64,000 nucleotides of DNA from G965205725 sp965205725 (GCA_965205725.1 OZ242189.1:1488001-1552000), one strand, 5' to 3'; positions 24,740-34,426 are shown, numbered from the stretch's first letter. Notes: a model not told the origin generated them from the sequence alone. Numbers and translations are program-made.

Positions 24740-26139
24740 GGCTTAAGCTCAGCCAACTGCTGAAGAAACAGTCTCGGATCATCAAGACAACGACAATCGA
24801 GCCACACAGCAGATTGATGAACACGTCCAATAATAGGCATAGGCAGTCCGCGCAAAGTCTCTGCTAACCTGCGCACCCGTGCGTCATCACCAGAGCTGGA
24901 AACAATATGCAGTGCGGAACTGGGTAGGGTTTCAACTGGCAGTGAACCGCTGCCGATCTGACTGCGACAGGGCTGCACGCCGACCTCGAACTCTGCTCCC
25001 AGGCAAGTCGCTAACGGCTCGCGTAAACGGCTGGCCATCTCCTGTATGTGTTTGTTCGAGCGAGTGAGATGCCGCAGCACAGGCAACTCCTGCAACAGCT
25101 TCTCTGGGTGTCGATACAGCTTCAGCACTTCTGCCAGGGCCGCTAATGTCATCTTGTCGAGCCGTAAAGCCCGCTTCAACGGATTCTTTTTGATCTGCTC
25201 GATCAGATTTTTTCGACCGGCAATCACGCCAGCTTGAGGTCCCCCCAGCAATTTATCACCACTGAAGGTTATAACATCGGCACCTGTTTGAATCACCGCG
25301 CTGGCGGTAGGCTCCTCGGGAAGGCCCAAGTCGGCATAATCAATCAAATTGCCACTACCCAGGTCTATAACAAAAGGCAGCTTGTGCGCATGCGCCAGAG
25401 CCGCAAGTTCTGCTTCGGCCACCTCTTTGGTAAAGCCCTCAACGCGATAATTGCTGGCGTGAACCTTCATCAACAAGGCCGTGTTGGTATTAATGGCATT
25501 AACATAGTCTTTGAGGTGGGTACGATTTGTTGCGCCTATTTCAACCAGTGTGCAATTGGAACGCTGCATCACCTCAGGAATTCGAAACGAGCCACCTATC
25601 TCCACTAACTCACCCCGAGACACCGGTACCTCCTTATTCATCGCCAGGGTGTTGAGCACCAAAAGCACAGCGGCTGCATTATTGTTGACTGCGGTTGCAG
25701 CTTCAGCACCGGTCAGCTCGCAGATCAGGTTTTCGACATGGCTTTCACGATCACCGCGTACACCACTATCCAGATCAAACTCCAGATTAGTGGGCGCCCC
25801 CGCAACAGTCATCACCACATCTATAGCTGATTGCGGCAAGCTGGCACGGCCTAAATTAGTGTGCAACACCGTGCCAGTTAAATTAATCACCGGAATCAAA
25901 GATGGCTCGTTAGCATCGCGTAATCGCGCTCGCATATCAGAAAGGATGGCATTGCTGCCCACACTTTCGACTTCACCAAGACTAATACTCCGTCGCAACT
26001 GAGCAATAATCTCACGACATTGTTCAGTCACGCGCGAACGCCCCCAGGTCGCTATATCCTCAGGACACAACAACAAAAGTGCATCCACCGAAGGGATACT
26101 TCGATGTAAATTATGCGGCGTTTTCTCACTTTTTTTCAT
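24736..26139 (-). CDS. selA: L-seryl-tRNA(Sec) selenium transferase SelA
   Basis: PLP enzyme of 467 residues that turns seryl-tRNA(Sec) into selenocysteinyl-tRNA(Sec) using selenophosphate. It forms large rings that hold the tRNA. Motifs: LTGTVLHTNLGRASLP, LICELTGAEAATAVNNNAAA and the PLP lysine in ITFSGDKLLGGPQAG near residue 294. The C-terminal IIGRVHQSAVWLDCRCL is typical. Length equals the E. coli enzyme. It is the first gene of selA-selB-selC on this strand; the terminator of pnp lies in front of it. Confidence 0.95.
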   Translation of the reverse strand: MKKSEKTPHNLHRSIPSVDALLLLCPEDIATWGRSRVTEQCREIIAQLRRSISLGEVESVGSNAILSDMRARLRDANEPSLIPVINLTGTVLHTNLGRASLPQSAIDVVMTVAGAPTNLEFDLDSGVRGDRESHVENLICELTGAEAATAVNNNAAAVLLVLNTLAMNKEVPVSRGELVEIGGSFRIPEVMQRSNCTLVEIGATNRTHLKDYVNAINTNTALLMKVHASNYRVEGFTKEVAEAELAALAHAHKLPFVIDLGSGNLIDYADLGLPEEPTASAVIQTGADVITFSGDKLLGGPQAGVIAGRKNLIEQIKKNPLKRALRLDKMTLAALAEVLKLYRHPEKLLQELPVLRHLTRSNKHIQEMASRLREPLATCLGAEFEVGVQPCRSQIGSGSLPVETLPSSALHIVSSSGDDARVRRLAETLRGLPMPIIGRVHQSAVWLDCRCLDDPRLFLQQLAELKP

Positions 26140-26156
26140 GCAGTGAATTCTAATAC

Positions 26157-26179
26157 AAAAAAAGGAGCCACAAGGCCCC
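26157..26179 (-). terminator. Rho-independent terminator after pnp
   Basis: On the minus strand GGGGCC-TTGT-GGCTCC forms a six-pair stem (one G-U) followed by seven T residues. It lies 26 bases after the pnp stop and separates the rimP-pnp block from selAB. Confidence 0.8.
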
Positions 26180-26205
26180 TTTCTTAATCAGTTGCAGTGT
26201 GAGGT

Positions 26206-28362
26206 TTAGCCTTCGGCTTCCTCAAGGTCTGCATCCTCCGCAGGTGCTTCTGCCGCGGCTGGCTTTTCGATCAGCTCTTTCAAGCTGAGCTTGATGCGAC
26301 CACGCTGATCTACGTCGAGTACTTTCACCTGAACTTCTTCACCTTCGCTCAGATAATCAGTGACATTCTCAACCCGCTCGTGAGCGATTTGTGAGATGTG
26401 TACCAAGCCATCTTTTCCAGGCAGAATGTTAACGAAGGCACCAAAATCCACGATACGGGCAACCCTGCCCGTGTAAGTTGCGCCAACTTCAGCTTCAGCG
26501 GTGATTTCTTCAACCCTGGCAACTGCCGCGTCACGAGAAGCCTGATCCTGACCAAAGATGCGCACGGTTCCATCGTCGTCTATATCGACCGTGGCACCCG
26601 TTTCTTCGGTTATGCCGCGAATGGTTGCACCGCCTTTACCGATGATGTCGCGGATTTTGTCGGAATCAACTTTCAAAATAATCATGCTGGGCGCATTCGC
26701 ATTCACTTCAGCGCGATGGCTGGCAATAACCTGATTCATTTGACCCAGGATATGCAAACGAGCCTGTAGGGCCTGCTCCAGTGCAACTTCCATAATCTGC
26801 TCATTGATACCTTCAATCTTGATATCCATTTGCAGGGCGGTAACACCTTCAGCAGTACCGGCTACTTTAAAGTCCATATCACCCAGGTGATCTTCATCAC
26901 CCAGAATGTCGGTCAATACCGCAAACTGATTGCCTTCTTTCACCAGGCCCATTGCGATACCAGCAACGGGTGCTGACAGAGGTACACCTGCTGCCATCAT
27001 AGCCAGACTGCCAACACAGACAGATGCCATTGAGCTGGAACCATTTGATTCGGTAATTTCAGACACAACGCGTGTTGTGTAAGGCCAGTCATCAGAATTT
27101 GGCAGAACAGCCGCCAGGCCGCGACGTGCCAATCGGCCGTGGCCAATTTCACGACGGTTGGTAAATCCAACACGGCCTGCTTCACCGACTGAATAGGGTG
27201 GGAAGTTATAGTGCAACATAAATGGATCACGGCGCTCACCATGCAGCGCATCAATGATCTGCGCATCGCGGGTAGAACCCAGTGTTACAGCACCAATCGC
27301 CTGAGTTTCACCACGGGTAAACAGTGCTGAGCCGTGTGCTTTGGCCAGAATATCGACTTCACAGGCAATCGCACGAACAGTGCGAGTGTCGCGACCATCA
27401 ATCCGCGGTTCACCATTGAGGATGCGCTTGCGAACCAGTTCTTTCTCTACTTTCTTGAACAGGTTTGTAACGTCATCTTCAGAAGGCGCATCTTCAGCGT
27501 CTCCACACAGAGCTTCGATTGTTGCTGCTTTGGCTTCACCAACTTTGGCGTAACGCTCAGTTTTCTCAGTAATGCGATAAGCGTCACCCAGCGGACCTTT
27601 AGCCACCTCTTCAACAGCGGCCAGCAGGTCGGCATCAACCGCAGCGACTTCCCACTCCCAGACAGGCTTGCCAGCCTCAGCAGCCAGTTCGCGGACGGCC
27701 TGTATAACGGTTTGCATGCCCTGGTGAGCGAACAATACTGCGCCCAGCATTTGGTCTTCGCTGAGTTCCTGTGCTTCTGATTCAACCATCAAAACTGCGT
27801 CTTCAGTACCGGCAACTACCATGTTCAGCTTGCTGGTTTCCAACTGCTGGTAGGTCGGGTTGAGGATGTAGCCATCAGCTTCAGTGAATCCAACCCGGGC
27901 ACCGCCGATAGGACCGCTAAACGGCACACCGGAAATCGCCAGTGCAGCTGAAGTACCAATCATCGCAGGAATATCGGGGTCGATATGTTTGTCAGCAGAC
28001 ATCACCGTACAGATCACTTGCACTTCGTTCATAAAGCCGTGCGGAAACAGCGGGCGAATAGGGCGGTCAATCAGACGCGATGTCAGTGTTTCTTTTTCGG
28101 AAGGGCGTGCTTCGCGCTTGAAGAAACCGCCGGGGATTTTGCCCACAGCATAGGTTTTTTCAATGTAGTGCACGCCCAGAGGGAAGAAGGGCTGGCCCGG
28201 CTTGGCTGTTTTTTCTGCAACCACGGTAACCAGTACCGAAGTATTCTCGGCTGTTACCAGTACAGAACCAGTCGCCTGCCGTGCTATACGCCCCGTTTCC
28301 AGAGTGACCGTTTGGTCACCATACTTAAAGGTTTTTGTTACGGGATTCACAATTTTCTCCAA
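26206..28362 (-). CDS. pnp: Polynucleotide phosphorylase
   Basis: 3'-5' exoribonuclease of 718 residues that degrades RNA with phosphate and is a core subunit of the RNA degradosome. Two RNase-PH-like domains are separated by a helical domain; the active centre includes GDEDHLGDMDFKVAG. The KH domain (SDKIRDIIGKGGATIRGI) and the S1 domain (YTGRVARIVDFGAFVNILPG) follow near residues 555 and 620. The acidic tail ends with AEDADLEEAEG. It is the last gene of the block, 48 bases downstream of rpsO, with a terminator between that is often read through or processed in E. coli. Confidence 0.97.
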   Translation of the reverse strand: MEKIVNPVTKTFKYGDQTVTLETGRIARQATGSVLVTAENTSVLVTVVAEKTAKPGQPFFPLGVHYIEKTYAVGKIPGGFFKREARPSEKETLTSRLIDRPIRPLFPHGFMNEVQVICTVMSADKHIDPDIPAMIGTSAALAISGVPFSGPIGGARVGFTEADGYILNPTYQQLETSKLNMVVAGTEDAVLMVESEAQELSEDQMLGAVLFAHQGMQTVIQAVRELAAEAGKPVWEWEVAAVDADLLAAVEEVAKGPLGDAYRITEKTERYAKVGEAKAATIEALCGDAEDAPSEDDVTNLFKKVEKELVRKRILNGEPRIDGRDTRTVRAIACEVDILAKAHGSALFTRGETQAIGAVTLGSTRDAQIIDALHGERRDPFMLHYNFPPYSVGEAGRVGFTNRREIGHGRLARRGLAAVLPNSDDWPYTTRVVSEITESNGSSSMASVCVGSLAMMAAGVPLSAPVAGIAMGLVKEGNQFAVLTDILGDEDHLGDMDFKVAGTAEGVTALQMDIKIEGINEQIMEVALEQALQARLHILGQMNQVIASHRAEVNANAPSMIILKVDSDKIRDIIGKGGATIRGITEETGATVDIDDDGTVRIFGQDQASRDAAVARVEEITAEAEVGATYTGRVARIVDFGAFVNILPGKDGLVHISQIAHERVENVTDYLSEGEEVQVKVLDVDQRGRIKLSLKELIEKPAAAEAPAEDADLEEAEG

Positions 28363-28368
28363 TAGATA

Positions 28369-28395
28369 AATAGAAACCGCAGGGCCAGCCTGCGG
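28369..28395 (-). terminator. Intrinsic terminator between rpsO and pnp
   Basis: Minus-strand stem CCGCAGG-ctggc-CCTGCGG, seven perfect pairs, followed by TTTCTATTTA. E. coli has a comparable rpsO terminator ahead of pnp that lets part of the transcripts read through. Confidence 0.65.
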
Positions 28396-28410
28396 GTCTT
28401 GTTTTGATCA

Positions 28411-28680
28411 TTATCGACGCAGACCTAATCGCTTAATCAGCTCTCCATAGCGAACAGCTTCTTTACGCTTCAGATAATCCAAGAGTTTGCGACGCTGGTT
28501 AACCATACGGATCAATCCGCGACGCGAGTGGTGGTCGTGCTTGTGAGACGAAAAATGTCCCTGTAGCGTGTTGATGTTAGCCGTCAACAAAGCTACCTGT
28601 ACTTCTGGAGAACCCGTGTCTCCCTCAGCCAGTTGGTACTCTTTAACGATGTCAGATTTTTCACTTGCACTGAGTGCCAT
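28411..28680 (-). CDS. rpsO: 30S ribosomal protein S15
   Basis: Primary 16S rRNA-binding protein of 89 residues. The sequence carries the conserved EYQLAEGDTGSPEVQVALLT and the H-x-x-D-H-H-S-R-R-G-L stretch (HKHDHHSRRGLIRMVNQRRK) that grips helix 22 of 16S rRNA. Length equals the family norm. It is placed between truB and pnp, as in E. coli, where S15 represses its own translation. Confidence 0.98.
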   Translation of the reverse strand: MALSASEKSDIVKEYQLAEGDTGSPEVQVALLTANINTLQGHFSSHKHDHHSRRGLIRMVNQRRKLLDYLKRKEAVRYGELIKRLGLRR

Positions 28681-28721
28681 TACTATATTCCTCGTTCAAT
28701 GTGCTAATCATTTAAATAAAG

Positions 28722-28747
28722 CCTGTCCGTGCACATTTACAGACAGG
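28722..28747 (-). terminator. Hairpin between truB and rpsO
   Basis: Minus-strand arms CCTGTCTGT and ACGGACAGG (eight Watson-Crick pairs and one G-U) enclose an eight-base loop, followed by CTTTATTT. It may be a weak terminator after truB or a processing site; the T tract is imperfect. Confidence 0.45.
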
Positions 28748-28759
28748 TTCGCGCCAGCC

Positions 28760-29773
28760 CTAGTGGCTGACTATCAGTCGACGCGGCGCCACGCGCCCAT
28801 CGTCCAATATCTCTCCAACGCCCAGGAATTCCCCATTTTTCAGGCCGACCCGCACCATACCACTGCAAGGCGAATTGGCAACCAGTACGGGTTGTCCCTG
28901 GCGTATATAAAATCCGCCTGACTCTGTCAATTGCACTATAGGCATATCTCCCAGTGCTGCATCCAGAGGCAGTAACAGCGCATCCATAGCGGCATACGCC
29001 TCGCGCTCCCGGAGCGCTTCCAGAGTCGTCAGCGATATCGCATTCGTCTCCGTAAAAGGTCCGGCCATTGTGCGTCGCAGCACACTTACGTGCTCCCGGA
29101 GCGCTTCCAGAGTCGTCAGCGATATCGCATTCGTCTCCGTAAAAGGTCCGGCCATTGTGCGTCGCAGCACACTTACGTGGGCGCCACAGCCCAGGGCCTT
29201 GCCCAGGTCTTCAGCAAGAGTTCGCACATAAGTACCCTTGCTACAGACAATATTCACATCAACTTCCGGCCTCGCGCCTGCGCGAAAGGCTAACAATTCC
29301 AGCGCATAAATCTCAACAGCACGGGCTTTGCGTTCCACTTCTTTGCCAGCCCTGGCCAGCTTGTACAAAGGCTGACCATTCTGTTTCAACGCCGAGTACA
29401 TGGGGGGTACTTGTTCAATGCAACCCCGAAACTGCACCAGGCCAGCCTCAACATCCTCATGCGTGATATGCCCGCCATCGGTCTCGGCAATCACTTCACC
29501 TTCACTGTCACCAGTTTCAGTCTGCGCGCCCAATACAAAGGTGCTGGCGTACCCCTTGTTCGCATCCAGCAAATACCGGGAGAACTTGGTGGCTTCACCA
29601 AAGCACAGGGGAAAAACCCCTGTGGCCAGCGGGTCCAGACTCCCTGTATGGCCGGCCTTTGCCGCAAAGAATAAGTGCTTTGCGGTTTGCAGGGCGCGGT
29701 TTGAACTCACACCCTGCGGTTTATCCAGTACCAGAATACCGTGCACGGGCCTTCCCTTGCTGCGTCTGGCCAC
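28760..29773 (-). CDS. truB: tRNA pseudouridine-55 synthase with internal duplication
   Basis: Enzyme of 337 residues that makes pseudouridine 55 in the T-loop of all tRNAs. The catalytic Asp is in the motif HTGSLDPLATGVFPLC near residue 48, and KGTYVRTLAEDLG is the second family motif. The C-terminal PUA-like domain ends at the stop. The unusual feature is a second, identical copy of the 29 residues HVSVLRRTMAGPFTETNAIS...LRE at about 199-256. Without it the protein would be 308 residues, the normal length. The frame is kept, but the extra segment falls close to the catalytic domain's end and may impair folding. A sequencing or assembly artefact remains possible. Confidence 0.93.
   Translation of the reverse strand: MARRSKGRPVHGILVLDKPQGVSSNRALQTAKHLFFAAKAGHTGSLDPLATGVFPLCFGEATKFSRYLLDANKGYASTFVLGAQTETGDSEGEVIAETDGGHITHEDVEAGLVQFRGCIEQVPPMYSALKQNGQPLYKLARAGKEVERKARAVEIYALELLAFRAGARPEVDVNIVCSKGTYVRTLAEDLGKALGCGAHVSVLRRTMAGPFTETNAISLTTLEALREHVSVLRRTMAGPFTETNAISLTTLEALREREAYAAMDALLLPLDAALGDMPIVQLTESGGFYIRQGQPVLVANSPCSGMVRVGLKNGEFLGVGEILDDGRVAPRRLIVSH
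29006..29179. repeat. Perfect 87-bp tandem duplication inside truB
   Basis: Bases 29006-29092 and 29093-29179 are identical over 87 positions. Being a multiple of three, the duplication adds exactly 29 residues to TruB. The lack of any difference between copies shows that the event is recent or that the join is artefactual. Confidence 0.95.
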
Positions 29774-29776
29774 GCC

Positions 29777-30163
29777 TTACTCGCCAGCCACGTCGGGACA
29801 CTCTTTATCGGCCGCTACGGCTCGCTTGATCAAGTCTTCCATATAAACGCCTCGGCCAACGCTACTATCAAAGTAAAAGCGCAACTGCGGTACAGTGCGC
29901 ATGGCACTGTCTTTCGACAACTGTGAGCGCATAAACCCCGCAGCCTTATTCAGAGCCTGCAAAGATTTCCTGGCCTGCTCCTCATCGTTTTTGCCCAACA
30001 CTGTGCAATACACGCGCGCGCGTGACAAATCTTTGCTCACCTCAATGTCGGTAATGCTGGCCATACCAACGCGAGGGTCACGCACTTTAAATTGCAACAG
30101 CTCTGCCAACTCCCTTTTAAGGTGATCGGCAACCCGCTCTGTTCGGCCGTATTCCTTCGCCAT
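29777..30163 (-). CDS. rbfA: Ribosome-binding factor A
   Basis: Late 30S maturation factor of 128 residues with a type II KH fold. Recognisable parts are RVADHLKRELAELLQFKVRD at the N-terminus, ITDIEVSKDLSRARVYCTVL in the middle and VPQLRFYFDSSVGRGVYMEDL near the end. It binds the 30S neck near helix 1 of 16S rRNA and is released after maturation. It sits between infB and truB, 13 and 3 bases from them, as in the standard operon. Confidence 0.97.
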   Translation of the reverse strand: MAKEYGRTERVADHLKRELAELLQFKVRDPRVGMASITDIEVSKDLSRARVYCTVLGKNDEEQARKSLQALNKAAGFMRSQLSKDSAMRTVPQLRFYFDSSVGRGVYMEDLIKRAVAADKECPDVAGE

Positions 30164-30176
30164 GTCTCAAATGACC

Positions 30177-32849
30177 CTAAAGGGTCCGGGCCACTTCCTT
30201 AACGTCGAAGACTTCAATCAAGTCTCCAACTTTCACATCGGTGTAATTCCTTACGCCAACACCACACTCAGTGCCATTGCGCACTTCGTTGGCATCATCT
30301 TTAAAGCGGCGCAACGATTCCAGTTCACCCTCATAAATCACAACATTATCCCGCAAAACGCGAATTGGCTTGCTGCGGAACACGCTGCCTTCAGTCACCA
30401 TGCAGCCGGCAATCTGACCAAACTTCGGTGAACTAAAGACATCGCGAACTTCTGCAATACCAACAATTTCTTCACGCACCTCGGGTGCCAGCATACCGCT
30501 GAGAGCCTGCTTAACATCATCAATCAAGTCATAGATCACGTTGTAATAACGCATATCTATAGCTTCATCTTCCACCAACTTGCGCGCTGCGTTATCTGCC
30601 CGTACATTGAAACCGAAGATAACCGCCTCAGCCGTAATCGCCAGAGTAACGTCGGTTTCAGCAATACCGCCGACGCCGCCAGACACAATATTCACGGTGA
30701 CCTCTTCATTGCCCAGGTCTAACAGGGCTGATTGGATAGCCTCCAATGAACCTCGCACATCCGCTTTCACAACAACATTGAGCATTTTCTTCTCACCCGC
30801 AGTCATGCTCTCGAACATATTGTCGAGTTTGCTGGCCTGCTGGCGCTGTAACTTGGTGTCCCGGGTCTTTTCCTGACGGAACATGGCAATTTCGCGGGCT
30901 TTCTTCTCGCTCTCAACCACAGCGAATACATCACCCGCATCGGGGGTGCCATCCAGACCCAAAATTTCAACCGGAATAGAGGGGCCCGCTTCCCTGGTGG
31001 GCTGACTGTCCTCATCAAGCATGGCGCGTACACGCCCGGATTGCAGTCCCGCCAGCACAATGTCGCCCTGATGCAGAGTACCGCTTTGGACCAGCAAGGA
31101 AGCCACCGAACCACGGCCCTTATCAAGACGTGACTCAATAACGATGCCCTGTGCCGGTACATCTCTAGGTGCTTTCAATTCGAGAATTTCTGCTTGCAGC
31201 AAAACGGCGTCCAGCAGCTCGTCAATACCATCGCCGGTATGGGCTGAAACATTGATAAATTGGTGCTCACCACCCCAGGCTTCAGGAATAATCTCTTGCG
31301 CTGCCAGTTCATTGCGCACGCGGTCCGGGTCAGCTCCTTCCTTATCCATTTTGTTTACTGCCACAATCAAAGGCACTTCAGCAGCTTTTGCGTGCCGCAC
31401 GGCCTCTTCAGTCTGCGGCATCACGCCGTCATCGGCAGCCACAACCAGAATGACAATATCGGTGCTCTTGGCGCCACGCGCCCGCATAGCAGTAAACGCC
31501 GCGTGCCCCGGTGTATCCAGGAACGAGATCATGCCGCCAGGAGTATTTACATGGTAGGCGCCAATGTGCTGAGTAATTCCGCCCGCTTCACCGTCGGCAA
31601 CTTTCGCTTTGCGAATATAATCCAGCAGCGATGTCTTGCCGTGATCAACGTGACCCATAACCGTCACAACAGGCGCCCGAGGTTCATCGGTACCCTCGTG
31701 CAGAGCCAGCGTCTCTTCCAAAGCATCCTCAAGGGCGTACTCGCTGACGGTCTCGTATGCAAAGTCCATCTCTTCGACGATGAGAACTGCGGTGTCCTGG
31801 TCAATCATCTGGTTGATGGTTGCCATCACACCCAATTTCATCAGTTCCTTAATCACTTCGCCGGATTTAACTGACATCTGGCTGGCCAAATCACCTACGG
31901 AGATAGCCTCACCCAACTCTACAACTGCTTTCTTCTGCTCTGTGGGCATCTCAAAACCGTGCTTGCCATGCTCTTCGTGAGTCTTGGTAACCGGCTTTTT
32001 GCGACCGCGGCGGCGCGTGGTGCCTCGCTCGGCGGCATCAATGTCGCTGAGGCTCATATGGCCTCGTTTCTTGCCGCGAGACACGTCGCGGTCTAGGCGG
32101 CCGTGTTTTTTCTTGCGGTCTGGCTCTGGCCTGGAAGGTACTTCATGTAATCGCCTGGGCCCACGTTTTTGCGCTTCTTTTTCAGAATCGGCAGGTGCAG
32201 CAGCTAGTGTCGCCTCTTGTTTTTTGCGCTCTTCTTCAATTTTGCGTACTTCAGCGGCAGTTTTACGAGCTGCAGTCTCTTCAGCTTCGCGCTGCTTGCG
32301 CTTGGCAGCCGCCTGCTGGCGCAGTACTTCCGGGTCAATGTCTGCTTTGGAGAGTTCGTCCGAAACCTCTTCGACAAATTCATCCTCTGCGGAAACTTCA
32401 GGTTCAACTTCTATTGCACCTGCAACCGCTACTTCGGCTTCAGTTTCTACGACTGGCGTCTCGGTTGCGAAGGTTTCTGTTGCAAGGGAACCTTCCACAT
32501 CCTCGGCAACAACTGGTGCCACTTTGTCCTCAAGTGGTGGCACTTCGTCTTCGGCACGCTTCACATATGTGCGTTTCTTGCGCACTTCAACATTAACTGC
32601 TTTCTTACCCGAAGACCCGGAAGTTTTCAATGTGCTCAGCGTTTTACGCTTGAGTGTAATGCGCCTGGGCGCTTCATTTGACTCACCGTGACTGCGCTTC
32701 AAATACGCCAGCAGCGTTTGCTTGTCTTCGTCTGAAACAGCTTCATCAGCGTCGGAATGCAGCAACCCCGCTTCTTGCATCTGCGTCAACAGACGTTCGG
32801 CCGATGCTCCCACTACTTCTGCTAACTGTTTAACTGTGACCTGCGCCAT
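30177..32849 (-). CDS. infB: Translation initiation factor IF-2
   Basis: GTPase of 890 residues that places fMet-tRNA on the 30S subunit and promotes subunit joining. The N-terminus (VTVKQLAEVVGASAERLL) is the IF2-N subdomain; a long charged region rich in Glu, Ala, Lys and Arg spans about residues 60-320, with a second IF2-N domain near 330-380. The G domain starts near residue 393 (VMGHVDHGKTSLLDYI), followed by DTPGHAAF and VNKMDKEG. Domains II-IV follow and the C-terminus binds fMet. It lies 13 bases ahead of rbfA. Confidence 0.97.
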   Translation of the reverse strand: MAQVTVKQLAEVVGASAERLLTQMQEAGLLHSDADEAVSDEDKQTLLAYLKRSHGESNEAPRRITLKRKTLSTLKTSGSSGKKAVNVEVRKKRTYVKRAEDEVPPLEDKVAPVVAEDVEGSLATETFATETPVVETEAEVAVAGAIEVEPEVSAEDEFVEEVSDELSKADIDPEVLRQQAAAKRKQREAEETAARKTAAEVRKIEEERKKQEATLAAAPADSEKEAQKRGPRRLHEVPSRPEPDRKKKHGRLDRDVSRGKKRGHMSLSDIDAAERGTTRRRGRKKPVTKTHEEHGKHGFEMPTEQKKAVVELGEAISVGDLASQMSVKSGEVIKELMKLGVMATINQMIDQDTAVLIVEEMDFAYETVSEYALEDALEETLALHEGTDEPRAPVVTVMGHVDHGKTSLLDYIRKAKVADGEAGGITQHIGAYHVNTPGGMISFLDTPGHAAFTAMRARGAKSTDIVILVVAADDGVMPQTEEAVRHAKAAEVPLIVAVNKMDKEGADPDRVRNELAAQEIIPEAWGGEHQFINVSAHTGDGIDELLDAVLLQAEILELKAPRDVPAQGIVIESRLDKGRGSVASLLVQSGTLHQGDIVLAGLQSGRVRAMLDEDSQPTREAGPSIPVEILGLDGTPDAGDVFAVVESEKKAREIAMFRQEKTRDTKLQRQQASKLDNMFESMTAGEKKMLNVVVKADVRGSLEAIQSALLDLGNEEVTVNIVSGGVGGIAETDVTLAITAEAVIFGFNVRADNAARKLVEDEAIDMRYYNVIYDLIDDVKQALSGMLAPEVREEIVGIAEVRDVFSSPKFGQIAGCMVTEGSVFRSKPIRVLRDNVVIYEGELESLRRFKDDANEVRNGTECGVGVRNYTDVKVGDLIEVFDVKEVARTL

Positions 32850-32879
32850 GCACTATTCTCCTGTTGACCCTGTTCCGAA

Positions 32880-34391
32880 CTACTCAGCTTCTGCTGCTTG
32901 TGCTTCAGCCTCGGCAAACCAGGGTGCCCGGGCTGTCAAAATCAGCTCGCCCGCACGTTCTTCGGTCATATCTTCTATTTCCAGCAGGTCTTCTACTGCC
33001 TGCTCGGCCAGGTCTTCCATGGTGACAATCTTGCGGCTGGCCAAAATATAAGCCAGATAACGGTCCATACCATCCATTTCCAGCAAATCCTGGGCTGGCT
33101 CGTTAGCCCCCAACTGTTCTTCAGAGGCAATTGCCTGCGTCAACAAGGCGTCTTTCGCCCGAGCACGCAATTCCTCGGCAATTTCTTCATCAAAACCCTC
33201 AATGCCGGACAATTCATCCAGCGGCACATAGGCCACTTCCTCAAGACTGGTAAATCCTTCCTCTACCAAAATATCGGCAACTTCTTCGTCGATATCCAGG
33301 GCCTCGACAAACACGCTAATCACGGCACCCGTTTCCTGCTCGTGTTTCTCTGCAGCTTCTTCAAGGCTCATCACATTGATGGACCAAGCGGTAAGCTCGC
33401 CAGCTAAACGCACATTTTGACCGTTGCGACCAATGGCCTGAGCCAGATTGTCTTCATCCACAGCGACATCCATCACACCGCTGTCTTCATCAACAACAAT
33501 GGACTCAACTTCTGCCGGAGCCATGGCGTTAATAACCAACTGGGCAGGGTTGTCATCCCACAACACGATATCCACGCGCTCATTGTCCAATTCGTTAGAT
33601 ACCGCTTGTACACGCGAACCACGCATACCCACACAGGCACCTACCGGGTCGATACGTCCGTCATTGGTTTTAACAGCAATTTTTGCGCGCGAACCTGGGT
33701 CCCGGGCGGCGGCGCGAATTTCAATGACCTCTTCGGAGATTTCCGGAACTTCTATCTTGAACAACTCGATCAGCATTTCTTTACAGGTGCGACTCAAAAT
33801 TAACTGAGGGCCGCGATTTTCAGGGCTCACTTCGGTCAATATCGCACGAACACGATCATTGACGCGAAATGTTTCGCGGCCTACAAGCTGCTCGCGCGGC
33901 AACAGGCCTTCGGCATTGTTGCCCAGATCGACAATAACATTGTCACGAGTCACCTTCTTGACAGTGCCAGCGACCAGCTCACCAATTCGGCCCGCATATT
34001 CCTCGACGACTTGAGCGCGCTCGGCATCGCGGACGCGCTGCACAATAACCTGCTTGGCCGTTTGTGCCGCAATCCGACCGAATTCAACATTCTCTACCTG
34101 CTCTTCGTGAACATCACCAATCTGCAAATTTACATCGACCTCAGCGGCCTCCTCGGTAGTGAATTGAGTCCCTAACAGCGCCAACTCATCGTCGCTCACT
34201 ACCAACCAGCGTCGTTTGGTGACATAGTCACCCGTTGCCCGATCAATAGTGACTTCGATGTCAGACTCTTCGCCGTAACGCTTTTTGGTCGCTGTGGCCA
34301 ACGCCAGTTCAATCGCTTCAAAAATAATGCCTTCATCGACACCTTTCTCAGCGGACACCGCCTCAGCAACTAACAGTATTTCCTTGGTCAT
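32880..34391 (-). CDS. nusA: Transcription termination/antitermination factor NusA
   Basis: RNA-polymerase-binding factor of 503 residues. Order of domains: N-terminal polymerase-binding domain (EAVSAEKGVDEGIIFEAIEL), S1 domain (GTVKKVTRDNVIVDLGNN), two KH domains (VGACVGMRGSRVQAVSNEL and AIGRNGQNVRLAGELTAW) and two acidic C-terminal repeats, as in E. coli NusA, that contact the alpha subunit. Located between rimP and infB. It takes part in pausing, intrinsic termination and rRNA antitermination. Confidence 0.97.
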   Translation of the reverse strand: MTKEILLVAEAVSAEKGVDEGIIFEAIELALATATKKRYGEESDIEVTIDRATGDYVTKRRWLVVSDDELALLGTQFTTEEAAEVDVNLQIGDVHEEQVENVEFGRIAAQTAKQVIVQRVRDAERAQVVEEYAGRIGELVAGTVKKVTRDNVIVDLGNNAEGLLPREQLVGRETFRVNDRVRAILTEVSPENRGPQLILSRTCKEMLIELFKIEVPEISEEVIEIRAAARDPGSRAKIAVKTNDGRIDPVGACVGMRGSRVQAVSNELDNERVDIVLWDDNPAQLVINAMAPAEVESIVVDEDSGVMDVAVDEDNLAQAIGRNGQNVRLAGELTAWSINVMSLEEAAEKHEQETGAVISVFVEALDIDEEVADILVEEGFTSLEEVAYVPLDELSGIEGFDEEIAEELRARAKDALLTQAIASEEQLGANEPAQDLLEMDGMDRYLAYILASRKIVTMEDLAEQAVEDLLEIEDMTEERAGELILTARAPWFAEAEAQAAEAE

Positions 34392-34426
34392 TCTGCTCTC
34401 GCTCGCTCTCGCAAATCTTGCTCACA

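Noticed and set aside
31984..32691. 235-codon plus-strand frame rich in Ser opposite infB
   Set aside because: It mirrors the charged, low-complexity region of IF-2 on the other strand; codon bias of the real gene leaves the antisense frame open.
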